The notes under the pieces are model-generated. The model worked only from the letters and a program-made list of their open reading frames with translations, had not been told where the DNA came from and searched no databases. The position numbers and the translations under genes are program-made. A DNA stretch of 64,000 nucleotides from JAICWP01 sp035278025 (GTDB lineage Bacteria; Acidobacteriota; Terriglobia; Terriglobales; Acidobacteriaceae). This document shows positions 41,999 through 51,416 of the stretch, in pieces. Location: assembly GCA_035278025.1 (NCBI GenBank), contig DATEJK010000107.1, positions 1-64,000 of the forward strand, written 5' to 3'. Numbering within the stretch: the first letter of the stretch is position 1; each line of letters begins with the position of its first letter.

Positions 41999-44011
41999 CT
42001 AGGCGGGGGGAAGTTGGTACCAGTGGATGATGATGGAACGACGGTATTGGCGGCGCCCCCAAGGGTGGAAACTGAAAGAAACTACCGGATCGGAAACAGG
42101 ATCGGCGCGCAGCAGGTGCGCCGTTTCCTTCAGATTGGCGGGCAGCGCGTTGATGATGACTCCGTCCGCCACATTGGAGCGGACGATGCGCCAGCTTTGC
42201 CGCCGTCCGGAGCGCCGGGTCACGAAAATGGTGACCGGAGCCATCCGGAAGGTAAAGTTTCGCAGCCGTCCCAGCAGGGTTTTATCAATCTCCGCCGACA
42301 TGACCACCAGACCCGATGCCGGCGGCACGGTAACCGTTTCATCCCACCGCACCGTCGCGGTACCCAGTGGTTGAAGAGCAGCGAAGCGAGGGTGGTTGCG
42401 TCTCTCGAGAAGCAGCCGTTCCGGCGTGCTCAGGCGCAGATCATACCAACTGAGAAGCGATAGCCAGGTTGCGGGAGTGTCCAGCACCGGATTGCGGCCG
42501 TCCACCGATCCCCATCCCAACAGTAAATATTTAGCCGCGGCGGTGCCGTCGGCGTAGTGCTCGGCATCAGCCCGGTCCAGCAGTCGGGTTTCCGCGGCGT
42601 ACATTTCAAACACCGGCGCTGGTTGCCATTTCCAGCCGTTGGCCGGAACCTGCGCGATTTCGTATGGCATGGTGTCTACCGTGCTGCCGTCTATGATTTC
42701 GTGAAAAGCGCTCCCCAGCCGCAGTGGTTGCAGCTTGGCGTTTCGTTCCGCACCCAGACGACGCCAGGTTCGTGACCAGTGCAGGTGCGCATCCGCCGAA
42801 CTCCAGAACTGGCGCAGCGCCAGTCGTTCGCCAATCACCCGGCTGTATCCCGGATTGGAGTGGCACACGTACCAAACGCCGGCGACCAGGCACAGCACTT
42901 GTAGGCCAATAACCAGGAGCCGGTCGCGGAAAGTCGTGGCACAAAACAGGATGAGCAGCGCCGCCGCAGCTACCCGCGGTTCAAATTGAATCGAGTGCGG
43001 CATATCCTGGCGCACGAAGGCGTGCTTGAAATCAACAAAAATCACGAACAAGGCTATCGCCAGGCCAGGCGCCAGACTCCCGATCTTCCTGGCTGCGACA
43101 GGCAGCAGAACGAAGAAGAGCACAAACGTTACCCCCGCCGCGATCACTTGCCATTTTGGCCCGGCCAGACTCATGTTCTCCGAGTAACCGCCGGCCAGTT
43201 CGAGGGAGTATCGCAGGAACGAGAAGAATGGTTTCGCCTCACCTGTGGATGCAAAATAAAGCAGGAACAGCGAAATTGGAAAACTCAACGCTGCAGCCAA
43301 GGCTTGCCATCGCAGGGGGCTTCGCAATGGCCAGTCACGCCAGATGGTCAGAGCCAATATTCCAAGAAAAACTGGAGTGTATTGCAATCCAAGGTTGAAC
43401 CGCAGCAACACGGCAATAGCTGCCAGCACTCCCAGCAGAGATGTGTGCGCGTAACGCCAGCGGGTCTGGCCGTCAAGGCAAAGCAGCGCCACCGCGATAA
43501 TGGCCAATTCCAGACGTTCCGGACCCAGCAGCGGATTCAGTACCGCAAGACCAGCAAGGACCGCGCCTGCCCACAACGCCAGTAGCCTGCGACGGGAACG
43601 AGCCAGCAGAACAGCGAAAGCTCCCACCCAGACTGCATACACGCCGAGGGTAAAAATCAGGGAGGCTTCTTTCTCGCCGGAAATCGGGTCGGGAGTAACC
43701 AGATACGTGAAGGGGCCGTACGTCCAGTACAAGTCCCGGCCCAGGACCAGATGATCGGCATGGGCCAGGTTCAGGCCCAGCAGTTCGCCAGGATCGAGGC
43801 CGGGGCCGAGGCTGGAGGGTGTGGGTGGAAAGCTGAGCAGCACGAAGTACAAGAAGAGCGCCCAACACGCTGCTTGCGCCACGCGAGAACCGCGGATGAA
43901 GGAAACAAGCGAACGCGGTGACAGAGGAGTCTCTGCCTGCGGGATGGGAGTGTCATGAAGTTGCGGCCTGCTGCTCATGGGGAAACTTGTTAGCTCCGAC
44001 ACTCGGTTCAT
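41999..44011 (-). CDS. Large polytopic membrane protein of the polysaccharide locus
   Basis: 670 aa from ATG 44011; the frame opens at a TTG (44032) 3 nt after the upstream stop. About eleven to twelve transmembrane helices in residues 45-400, with the loop LVLGRDLYWTYGPFTYLVTP after the first helices, and a 270-residue soluble C-terminal domain. The shape fits GT-C glycosyltransferases or O-antigen ligase/polymerase-like proteins, but no diagnostic motif is clear. It is the last gene of the operon running 48.9 to 42.0 kb, so a role in using the sugar built there is likely. Confidence 0.65.
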   Translation of the reverse strand: MNRVSELTSFPMSSRPQLHDTPIPQAETPLSPRSLVSFIRGSRVAQAACWALFLYFVLLSFPPTPSSLGPGLDPGELLGLNLAHADHLVLGRDLYWTYGPFTYLVTPDPISGEKEASLIFTLGVYAVWVGAFAVLLARSRRRLLALWAGAVLAGLAVLNPLLGPERLELAIIAVALLCLDGQTRWRYAHTSLLGVLAAIAVLLRFNLGLQYTPVFLGILALTIWRDWPLRSPLRWQALAAALSFPISLFLLYFASTGEAKPFFSFLRYSLELAGGYSENMSLAGPKWQVIAAGVTFVLFFVLLPVAARKIGSLAPGLAIALFVIFVDFKHAFVRQDMPHSIQFEPRVAAAALLILFCATTFRDRLLVIGLQVLCLVAGVWYVCHSNPGYSRVIGERLALRQFWSSADAHLHWSRTWRRLGAERNAKLQPLRLGSAFHEIIDGSTVDTMPYEIAQVPANGWKWQPAPVFEMYAAETRLLDRADAEHYADGTAAAKYLLLGWGSVDGRNPVLDTPATWLSLLSWYDLRLSTPERLLLERRNHPRFAALQPLGTATVRWDETVTVPPASGLVVMSAEIDKTLLGRLRNFTFRMAPVTIFVTRRSGRRQSWRIVRSNVADGVIINALPANLKETAHLLRADPVSDPVVSFSFHPWGRRQYRRSIIIHWYQLPPA

Positions 44012-44035
44012 CACTTCTGGCCAGGCCGCCAAAAT

Positions 44036-45334
44036 TCAGGATTTCCTGTCATTCGCCGCCCCAGCCACAATCTCCGGCCGAGGCAGAGGTACGATAAATT
44101 GTCCCTGAAAGCCGCTCATCTTGATTTTAGGAATCAGATCCTGCGCCACATGCCAGGACAACAAGAGCGCGTATTCAGGCTGATCCTCCAACAACCGTGA
44201 CTCTTCGCAAATGGGAATATTGGTGCCTGGGAGATAGTTGCCGATTTTAGGGGAACCCGGCAGTTCCAAAACGCAGTCCAAAATGGTGTTGTCCAGGCCG
44301 ACATAATGAACCAGGGTGCATGACCGAGGCGCTGCTCCAATCGCGTATATTCTTGCGTCCCGCTGTTTCACATCACGCAGCAGCGCGAGAAGCGCCAGCT
44401 TCGATTGTGCCGCCTCGGCGCTGAAGTTGTGCAATCTGGCGGGCGTAATCTGCGGCGCCTCCTCCGCCAGCAACGCGGGAACTGTTTCATCCACTCTGTG
44501 GTCGCCCTCGCGCGCCGCATAAATGCGAATCGAACCTCCATGCGTCGGTATGCGCCTGGCATGAACGACGTTCATTCCATGCATGTGCAACACGTAGGAC
44601 AGAGTAGCCAGCGAGTAATAGCGCAGGTGCTCGTGATAAATGCAGTCGTACTGAAGATCTTCCAGTAGCGCCGGCAGGTAGTGGACTTCACAGGCGAAAA
44701 TGCCGCCAGGAGCGAGCAACTGCAGCATCAGTTCCACCATGCCGTGAACATCTTCCACATGCGCAAACACATTGGTGGCGGTAATCAGCCGGGCTTGACC
44801 GTGTTCTGCCAGCACCCGGCTCACGACCGTTTCGTCGAAAAAGGAGACATAAGTGGGAATGCCGTTCCGGTTGGCCAAATGCGCGGTGTCACTGGGCTCA
44901 ACTCCGGCTACCCTCTGACCGCGCTGGAGAAAATTGTTCAGTAGCGCCCCGTTGTTGGATCCGATATCAACCACCAGGTCGCCAGCCTCCAGGCCGCACA
45001 GACGTCGCGCTTCGGAACATAAATCAGCAAAATCGTCCCGCTGCACCTTAGTGGTGCCGCTGACGTAAGGGTATTCCGGTGGAAAAAGAAGAGCCGGATC
45101 TATGAACAGACCCAGTTGGACCAGTTTGCAGTTGCGGCACAGCAGCAGTTCGGCGGGATAGAAAGGCTGCTCAACCGGACGGCTGCCGATGGGCCGCAGG
45201 GCGTGAAGCGGCGGCATGAAACCTAAAAAGATAAGCGATTCGAGTTCGCTGCTGTCGCACACCTGGCAGCTTTCCACGGCTACGCTGCCGCGGGTGCCGG
45301 CGGCGAAATGCCTCGGTTTGATGGCGGTGCTCAT
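44036..45334 (-). CDS. NDP-sugar C-methyltransferase
   Basis: 432 aa. The ATG at 45334 overlaps the upstream stop (ATGA); the longer frame to 45463 is discarded. An N-terminal zinc site (ESCQVCDSSELE and CRNC) is followed by a SAM-binding Rossmann domain (VVDIGSNNGALLNNF near residue 115) and a C-terminal domain with GAAPRSCTLVHY. This three-part layout is that of the TylC3/TcaB9-like deoxysugar C-methyltransferases, which methylate C3 of a 4-keto sugar. It therefore predicts a branched-chain sugar. Co-encoded with an epimerase/reductase and an aminotransferase. Confidence 0.86.
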   Translation of the reverse strand: MSTAIKPRHFAAGTRGSVAVESCQVCDSSELESLIFLGFMPPLHALRPIGSRPVEQPFYPAELLLCRNCKLVQLGLFIDPALLFPPEYPYVSGTTKVQRDDFADLCSEARRLCGLEAGDLVVDIGSNNGALLNNFLQRGQRVAGVEPSDTAHLANRNGIPTYVSFFDETVVSRVLAEHGQARLITATNVFAHVEDVHGMVELMLQLLAPGGIFACEVHYLPALLEDLQYDCIYHEHLRYYSLATLSYVLHMHGMNVVHARRIPTHGGSIRIYAAREGDHRVDETVPALLAEEAPQITPARLHNFSAEAAQSKLALLALLRDVKQRDARIYAIGAAPRSCTLVHYVGLDNTILDCVLELPGSPKIGNYLPGTNIPICEESRLLEDQPEYALLLSWHVAQDLIPKIKMSGFQGQFIVPLPRPEIVAGAANDRKS

Positions 45335-46359
45335 GCGCTTTCCTGGACTGTCGCCGGGCCCTTGCGCGCGCTTCGATACCAGCTGACGGTTCTTTCCAGG
45401 CCCTCCTCCAGGGAAATGCGGGGCCTGTATCCCAGCTTGCGCATCTTGGTGATGTCTGGGCAACGCCGCGGTGTGCTGCCCGGCGCCGCCGGCCCGGGAA
45501 CAATCTGGACCTGCCGGCCAAAGCAGACGCCGATTTTTCCCGCCAGCTCTTCAATCGTGATCTCCTCCTGGGTGCCGATGTGGTAGATGCCCAGATGCTC
45601 TCCCTTTTCCATTACCCGAAGTACCCCATCCACCAGGTCGTCAATGTAGACGAAGGCGCGTGTCTCCTTACCCGTGCCTTGGATGGGCAGGCGAACAGGG
45701 TCGCTAGTTTCTCGGCAAAGTTCCGCCATACGTAATACCAACTGCGGAATAACGTGCTCCGTCCCCATGCACGGTCCATAAACATTGTGGGGCCGGAAAA
45801 TAGTGACCCGCTGAAGGTGTTTTCGTCCAAAATTAATGGCCATCAACTCGCTGATGATCTTTCCCCCGGCGTAACTGTAGCGTGGGTTGAGGGCATCCGG
45901 CACCATCAGCGGGGCTGTTTCATCGGTGGGAATGGCTGGTGGCGTTTGATAAACCTCGGAACTGGAGGCAAGCGTCATCTCCGGCACGTTGTTTTCTATG
46001 CACGCGCCGATGATGTTACTGATCCCGCGGAGCGCCACATCCAGCACCACCTCCGGCATGGAGTAGAAGTATTTGGTGCCGTTCACGAAGGCCAGGTGAC
46101 ATACACAATCTACACCCTGGGTGGCGCGCCGCACCGCGTCCGGGTCGCGGATGTCGCCGGTAATGATTTCCAGATCGCGGGCCAACTCCCCAAAGCGGTT
46201 TCGGGAACCGCGGGAGTCGTTATCGAGAGAACGCACGCGTGCACCCAGACGGAGCAAAGCCTTCACCAGCACATGTCCGATGAAGCCGCTTCCGCCGGTG
46301 ACCAGGAAGGATTTGCGGCCTAATGGGCTTTGCTCTCGAGATGACGCCTCACCCGTCAC
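45331..46359 (-). CDS. NAD-dependent epimerase/dehydratase
   Basis: 342 aa from a GTG start 2 nt after the GT2 stop; the open frame upstream (to 46500) lies inside that gene. Rossmann motif FLVTGGSGFIGHVLVKAL at the N-terminus, ASSSEVYQTP and PRYSYAGGKIISE carrying the YxxxK catalytic pair, and RPHNVYGPCMG. An extended SDR acting on a nucleotide sugar: epimerase, 4-reductase or dehydratase. Which of these cannot be told. Overlaps the C-methyltransferase start by 4 nt. Confidence 0.9.
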   Translation of the reverse strand: MTGEASSREQSPLGRKSFLVTGGSGFIGHVLVKALLRLGARVRSLDNDSRGSRNRFGELARDLEIITGDIRDPDAVRRATQGVDCVCHLAFVNGTKYFYSMPEVVLDVALRGISNIIGACIENNVPEMTLASSSEVYQTPPAIPTDETAPLMVPDALNPRYSYAGGKIISELMAINFGRKHLQRVTIFRPHNVYGPCMGTEHVIPQLVLRMAELCRETSDPVRLPIQGTGKETRAFVYIDDLVDGVLRVMEKGEHLGIYHIGTQEEITIEELAGKIGVCFGRQVQIVPGPAAPGSTPRRCPDITKMRKLGYRPRISLEEGLERTVSWYRSARKGPATVQESA

Positions 46360-46361
46360 CG

Positions 46362-47183
46362 CTACTCGGTCTTCTCCTGCGGGGAATAGGCGCACATGTC
46401 GAGCCGGGAAAGATCGGGATTTTGCCGCACCGGCAGCTTTCGCCCCCGTCGCAGGTGCCACAAACCCCAGAAGAACCAGCGCAGGTATTGCCTGAACCAC
46501 GGGCCCAGTTGGAAGGTGGACTGCCCGCCGTAGAGCCGGTCAATCGAGATAATGGGAACTTCCGCCATACGCAGCCCAGCCAGCTGCGCCTTCATGGCCA
46601 TTTCGAAAGCCACGACCCAACCGACCGGCCGCGACTCGAGCTTCAGCACGTCAAACAACTCCCTCCGAAACATCTTGATGCCGGTAGTCGAGTCAGTGAG
46701 GACGGAGGCGGAAAGGCGGTGGAACAGAAAATTCGCTATGCGCGAAAGGATGCCGCCAATCAAAGAGCCGCCCAGGCGCCGGCCCCCCTTGGCGTACCGG
46801 GTGCAGCTGATAAACTCGCAACCCTGGTCCATCAGCTGCAGCATCTGTTCGATGGCCAGCACCGGACCAACCTCGTCGGCGGCAAAGATCAGAATGTAGT
46901 CACCGCGTGCCGCCTTTACCCCGGCGCGCAGGGCATTGATAATGCCGCGGCCCAGGGTATTGTGCACCAGTCGCAGATTGCGGCAGTCACGCTGCAGCTC
47001 CTGGCCCACGGCAATGCTGTCGTCATCGGTGGAATCATAAACTACTAATATCTCGTGTTCCACCTCGACAACGGCGCGCAGAATCTTGATCATGATTCTG
47101 AGATTTACGCCTTCGTTGCGCACCGGCAGCAGGATGGAGAGTCTTATGGCGGAGCCGGGTTGAGGAAGTACGCTTGTGCTCAC
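46362..47183 (-). CDS. GT2 family glycosyltransferase (DPM1-like)
   Basis: 273 aa from GTG 47183, which overlaps the aminotransferase stop (GTGA). LSILLPVRNEGVNLRIMI, VVYDSTDDDS and LIFAADEVGP mark a GT-A fold of the dolichyl/polyprenyl-phosphate mannose synthase group. No membrane helices of the GtrB type are present. It probably charges polyprenyl phosphate or adds a sugar in the cytoplasm, giving the donor for one of the GT-C proteins in the locus. Confidence 0.87.
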   Translation of the reverse strand: MSTSVLPQPGSAIRLSILLPVRNEGVNLRIMIKILRAVVEVEHEILVVYDSTDDDSIAVGQELQRDCRNLRLVHNTLGRGIINALRAGVKAARGDYILIFAADEVGPVLAIEQMLQLMDQGCEFISCTRYAKGGRRLGGSLIGGILSRIANFLFHRLSASVLTDSTTGIKMFRRELFDVLKLESRPVGWVVAFEMAMKAQLAGLRMAEVPIISIDRLYGGQSTFQLGPWFRQYLRWFFWGLWHLRRGRKLPVRQNPDLSRLDMCAYSPQEKTE

Positions 47184-48316
47184 AGCCTGCCTCCTGGCGA
47201 GCCGCTAAGAAAAGCGCGAATGTGATGGCAGACCAGCTCCACCTCTGACGGCCCCATGGTGAAGGCGGAAGGCAGCCACATAGCGCGGGCGCACAGTCGC
47301 GTGCTATTGGGAAAATCGCTGTCCGGAAGCCGGTATGGCGCTTGCGTGTGAATAGGAAACCAGAACCTTCGGCAATGAATGTTGCGCGCCTTAAGATACC
47401 GGTCCAATTCGTCCCGGCGCTCCACCACCGCATCCACCCACTGTGGGGTCTCCCCTTCCTTGGTGCGAAAGCCGGGCAGATGAATTCCGCTTACGCCTTC
47501 CAGACCCGCCTTGTACATTTCATAAATCTCTCTCAGCCGGACAACCCGCTCTTCCAAACGGGATAACTGTCCCATGCCGATCGCTGCTTGTACATTGGTC
47601 AGCTTGAAATTGAAGCCGATGCTGTGGTGAATGTCGTCCCCGCCCGTGCCCCGGACCGGACGCCCCTGATCCTTCAGTTCTCTCAGCCGTATGTGCAGCT
47701 GATGGTCTTCCGTAAGAATGATGCCGCCCTGCCCGGTGGTAATAGTCTTGTTGGGAGAAAATGATATGCAGCCCGCCTTGCCTATGGTGCCCAGGAACTT
47801 GCCATAGGCTCTCGATAGCAGCGCCTCTGCCGCATCTTCGATGAGCACGATGTGATGTTTCTCTGCCACTTGCTGGAGTGAGGGAAGGTCCGCGGCTCGT
47901 CCACTCACATGTACCGGCAGCACTGCCTTGGTGCGCGGGGTTATCGCGCGGGCAAATGCTTCGGGAGACATGTTCAGGGTGGCGGGATCCACATCAACCA
48001 GCACCGCTTTGGCGCCCGTCATTGAAACGGCATTGGCTGTGGCTATAAAGGTGACGTCCGGTACAACCACCTCGTCACCCGGTCCAACGCCCACCGCCTT
48101 TAACGCCAGAAACAGGGCGGAAGTGCAGTTTGTAACCGCCACCGCGTGCTTTGCCCCCAAGCGCAGGGCGATTTCCCCTTCGAATTGGGCCGTGACTTCG
48201 CCTTCATTGATGTAATTGGTTTCGAGCACCTGGCGGACCATCTCCAGTTCCGGCTCGCCCACTTCTGGGACCCACCATGGCAAAGTCTTGGCGCTGAGAG
48301 AAGCCGTTTCAGGCAT
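47180..48316 (-). CDS. DegT/DnrJ/EryC1/StrS family sugar aminotransferase
   Basis: 378 aa. PLP enzyme with the Schiff-base Lys190 in SFSPNKTITTGQGG and Asp161 in IEDAAE, and the N-terminal GEPELEMVRQVLETNYINEG. It transaminates a keto-sugar nucleotide, giving an amino-deoxysugar. rmlB product (4-keto-6-deoxyglucose) is a possible substrate. It overlaps the acyltransferase gene upstream by 8 nt and the GT2 gene downstream by 4 nt. The acyltransferase next door would N-acylate the product. Confidence 0.92.
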   Translation of the reverse strand: MPETASLSAKTLPWWVPEVGEPELEMVRQVLETNYINEGEVTAQFEGEIALRLGAKHAVAVTNCTSALFLALKAVGVGPGDEVVVPDVTFIATANAVSMTGAKAVLVDVDPATLNMSPEAFARAITPRTKAVLPVHVSGRAADLPSLQQVAEKHHIVLIEDAAEALLSRAYGKFLGTIGKAGCISFSPNKTITTGQGGIILTEDHQLHIRLRELKDQGRPVRGTGGDDIHHSIGFNFKLTNVQAAIGMGQLSRLEERVVRLREIYEMYKAGLEGVSGIHLPGFRTKEGETPQWVDAVVERRDELDRYLKARNIHCRRFWFPIHTQAPYRLPDSDFPNSTRLCARAMWLPSAFTMGPSEVELVCHHIRAFLSGSPGGRL

Positions 48317-48854
48317 TGGGTACCCCTGTGTGCTTCATCGCGGAGTTGATTTTCTCCACCTGCGCCAGTACCTGACGCCGGTTACGCTTGGCAACCAGGC
48401 GGATGGGAATTCCGGCGTATACGGACCAGGCTTCGAAGGGGAACTCAACGGGGACGAAGCTCATGGCGCCGATGGTGGTGCCTTCCGGAATGCAGTTTCG
48501 CGGCATGACCACCGAATTGGCTCCCACAGCGGTGTAAGCTCCCAGTTCCACGTCTCCGAAGATCAGGTTTTCCTTCACCGGGCCCGCCGCCTCAGGGATG
48601 ATGGCGACCACATCATTGACGAAATCATCGCTCGTGCACCAGATTCTCACGCCCGCCGAGATGCTGCTGTAGTCTCCCAGACGGAACTGACGAGCCGCTC
48701 CTCCCGCGATGGTACAGCAGGAAGCGATGTGGCAACAGTAACCTATCTCGACCTTAGTGGAAAAATAGCAGAAATCGTCAATAATGGAGTCTTGTCCGAC
48801 CACGAAAAATTCCGGGTGCCGAATGCGGATATGGGGCGAGATGATCGGTTTCAC
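48309..48854 (-). CDS. Left-handed beta-helix acyltransferase
   Basis: 181 aa from GTG 48854, chosen because AGAGG lies about 7 nt before it; a GTG at 48899 is also open. Hexapeptide-repeat sequence throughout (DSIIDDFCYFSTKVEIG, YTAVGANSVVMPRNCIPEGT) as in LacA/WbbJ/PglD-like O- or N-acetyltransferases. It should transfer an acetyl group from acetyl-CoA to a sugar, most simply the amino group installed by the aminotransferase that overlaps it. First gene of the six-gene minus-strand operon. Confidence 0.85.
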   Translation of the reverse strand: MKPIISPHIRIRHPEFFVVGQDSIIDDFCYFSTKVEIGYCCHIASCCTIAGGAARQFRLGDYSSISAGVRIWCTSDDFVNDVVAIIPEAAGPVKENLIFGDVELGAYTAVGANSVVMPRNCIPEGTTIGAMSFVPVEFPFEAWSVYAGIPIRLVAKRNRRQVLAQVEKINSAMKHTGVPNA

Positions 48855-49100
48855 GAGGCCTCTGTCAACCCGGTGACGGGGGCGTGCATTGCCGCACACT
48901 CCGCCCCTGCTCGCGTTCCAAGAACCTGTTACAAATGAACCGGTTATAGTTGCGGATTATGATACACCGCGGTTCTCGATGGCTCAACTGGTTCCGTTTG
49001 GGGCGACGGTGGCTTCATGTAAAATGCCGCCATTAGGCGCGCTGAACTTGGGAACCAGTTCAGCGCTGGCTGTGAAGCTGTAGCTCAAGAGGTAATCACC

Positions 49101-50321
49101 GTGCAAACTCGTGTTGTGATCGTGGGGGGCTGCGGCCACGTCGGTCTGCCCCTGGGAATTGTGCTGGCCTCCAAGGGAGCGACACGGGTCACTTTGCTTG
49201 ATATTGACCCTGCCAAGGTGTCTACCGTTAACAGCGGCCGCGTGCCGTTTCTGGAAGACGGTGCCGAACCTCTGCTCCAGGGAGTGATCGGCAAGCAGTT
49301 GACGGCGACTCTGGACTCCTCCTGCCTGCAGAATGCTGATGTGGTCATTACCGTGGTCGGGACTCCTGTAGACGAGCACCTGAATCCCACGGTGCATACT
49401 TTGTATAGAACCGTCGACAAGCTGGTGGAACAGATGCCACCGGATTCACTCCTCGTATTACGCAGCACCGTCTATCCCGGGGTGACGAAGCTGGTGCAGG
49501 ACCGCATCCGCGCGCGACATGGGCGAATCCACGTAGCTTTTTGCCCGGAACGGATTACCGAAGGCAACGCCATCGAAGAGCTGACTCACCTGCCGCAGAT
49601 CGTCGCCGCCTTTGAGCCCGAAGCCGTAAATCGCGCCCGCGCGCTGTTCCTCAGCATGACCTCCACCATCATCGAATTGGATCCCCTGGAGGCGGAACTC
49701 GCCAAGCTGTTCACCAATAGCTGGCGCTATTTGAATTTTGCCGTCTCCAATCAGTTCTACATGCTCGCCGAAAGCTACGGCCTGGATTTCTACCGCATTC
49801 ACGATGCGGCCACCCGCGGCTACAGCCGCATGCGGAGCTTTGCCCGGGCGGGCTTTGCCGCGGGTCCTTGTTTGTTGAAGGACACCTTGCAGCTGGCCGC
49901 TTTTGCCAGCAATAACTTCTTTCTTGGCCACGCCGCCATGCTGATCAACGAAGGTTTGCCGAACTTCGTCGTCAATCAATTACGGGCTCACGACCTGGCC
50001 AAGAAGACGGTGGCCATCCTGGGCATGGCTTTCAAGGCCGAATCCGATGACCGCCGCGACAGCCTCTCCTACAAATTGAAAAAGCTTTTGGAAGTCGAGG
50101 CCGGCTGTGTGCTGTGCACCGATCCCTATGTTGCCGATTCTGGGCTGGTCCCACTCGATGAAGCGGTGAAGCGCGCCGACATCCTTATCCTGGGAGCGCC
50201 CCACGCCGCCTATCGCGACTTGGTTTTTCCAGCCGGTAAGCTGCTGGTGGACGTCTGGGGCTTGTGGCCCGCGAGAGAGAAATGGCACGGAGAGATCCCG
50301 CTTATGGCTTCTACGGCCTGA
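49101..50321 (+). CDS. UDP/GDP-sugar 6-dehydrogenase
   Basis: 406 aa from GTG 49101 with AAGAGG 8 nt before. NAD-binding VIVGGCGHVGLPLGIVLAS at residues 6-24, the active-site region AFCPERITEGNAIEEL near 147, Lys202 and catalytic Cys257 in GPCLLKD, and a C-terminal nucleotide-binding domain (KTVAILGMAFKAESDDRRDS). The WecC/UDP-glucose dehydrogenase family oxidises C6 twice to make a uronic acid. ERITEGNA is nearer the WecC/N-acetylhexosaminuronate branch, but the substrate is inferred. Monocistronic, convergent with rmlD. Confidence 0.9.
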   Translation: MQTRVVIVGGCGHVGLPLGIVLASKGATRVTLLDIDPAKVSTVNSGRVPFLEDGAEPLLQGVIGKQLTATLDSSCLQNADVVITVVGTPVDEHLNPTVHTLYRTVDKLVEQMPPDSLLVLRSTVYPGVTKLVQDRIRARHGRIHVAFCPERITEGNAIEELTHLPQIVAAFEPEAVNRARALFLSMTSTIIELDPLEAELAKLFTNSWRYLNFAVSNQFYMLAESYGLDFYRIHDAATRGYSRMRSFARAGFAAGPCLLKDTLQLAAFASNNFFLGHAAMLINEGLPNFVVNQLRAHDLAKKTVAILGMAFKAESDDRRDSLSYKLKKLLEVEAGCVLCTDPYVADSGLVPLDEAVKRADILILGAPHAAYRDLVFPAGKLLVDVWGLWPAREKWHGEIPLMASTA

Positions 50322-50369
50322 GTACGGGTGGCGCTGATAACCACGCCCACCAGCTGCGCTTAGCGGCCG

Positions 50370-51230
50370 TCACTGCCGCCGCTGCCGCATGTACTCGGCC
50401 AGGGCTTCCTGCCAGGGACGAAATTCGGCGATTCCGGCCGCACGCATCTGGCAATTGTCGAGCACGGAGTAGGCCGGGCGGAGGGCTTTAGCGCCATAAT
50501 TTTTGCTGTCCACCGCGTTCAGGTCGGCATCTACCCTGGCCAGGCGAAACACTTCCGCGGCGAATTCGTGCCAGGAGCATTCGCCTGCGCTGCTCATGTG
50601 GTAGAGGCCATAGCGCTGCGACTCCAGCAGCGGCAGCACGCGTTCAGCCAGGTCCGCGGTTGAGGTTGGGGTAACAATCTGGTCGGCCACCACCCGAATG
50701 GTTTTCTTCTGCGCCGCCAGCTTCAGCATAGTTTCCACGAAGTTGCCGCCCTTGCTGCGGCTGCCGCCCATGCCATAAAGCCCGCAGGTGCGGATCACAA
50801 AATGCCGCGAGCAGTAGCGGCGCGCGGCGAATTCGCCCGCCAGCTTGGACATGGCGTAAATGGATAGCGGTTGCGGCACATCGGCCTCGGTGTAGGGCGT
50901 GCGCTTCTCCCCGCCAAAAACGTAGTCCGTACTGAAGTGCACCAGGGCGGCGCCGTTCCTCTCCGCCGCCTGCGCCAGATTGCGAACTCCCAGAACGTTT
51001 ACGGCGAAGGCTTTTTCCGCCTTATCCTCACAGTCGTCAACCCGGTGAAAGGCGGCGGTGTTAATCACGCATTGTGGCTGGGCGCTCGCCATCCGCTGGG
51101 CGACGGCTTCCGGCGAGCAGATTTCGAGCCGCTCATGCGTCACCGGCACCACCTCGTGACCCCGGCTCTGCAAAACCGGGAGCAGGTCCTGGCCCAATTG
51201 TCCGGCGGCTCCAATTAACAGAATTCGCAT
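50370..51230 (-). CDS. rmlD: dTDP-4-dehydrorhamnose reductase
   Basis: 286 aa from the ATG at 51230 (nine extra codons are open upstream). MRILLIGAAGQLGQDLL gives the NADP-binding loop, FSTDYVFGG and the Tyr125-xxx-Lys129 pair (YAMSK) give the active site, and TPTSTADLAERV follows. It reduces dTDP-4-keto-rhamnose to dTDP-L-rhamnose, completing the pathway begun by rmlABC 14 kb away. Single gene on the minus strand, divergent from the GT2-methyltransferase gene. Confidence 0.92.
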   Translation of the reverse strand: MRILLIGAAGQLGQDLLPVLQSRGHEVVPVTHERLEICSPEAVAQRMASAQPQCVINTAAFHRVDDCEDKAEKAFAVNVLGVRNLAQAAERNGAALVHFSTDYVFGGEKRTPYTEADVPQPLSIYAMSKLAGEFAARRYCSRHFVIRTCGLYGMGGSRSKGGNFVETMLKLAAQKKTIRVVADQIVTPTSTADLAERVLPLLESQRYGLYHMSSAGECSWHEFAAEVFRLARVDADLNAVDSKNYGAKALRPAYSVLDNCQMRAAGIAEFRPWQEALAEYMRQRRQ

Positions 51231-51416
51231 CGCGTTTCTCGATTCTATCGAAACCACCCCAGCCGGTCATTTGCGGAATCGGATTTTCAGTTTCCTCCGC
51301 AAAGCCGCAACCGACCGGTGATGAGAAAACGAAAGTGCGTGAACGAAAAAGGGCCAAACGGCGAGTACCGCGGGTCTGGCTGCGGTGGTAAGATGCGGCG
51401 ATATCGGGATCTCTTC

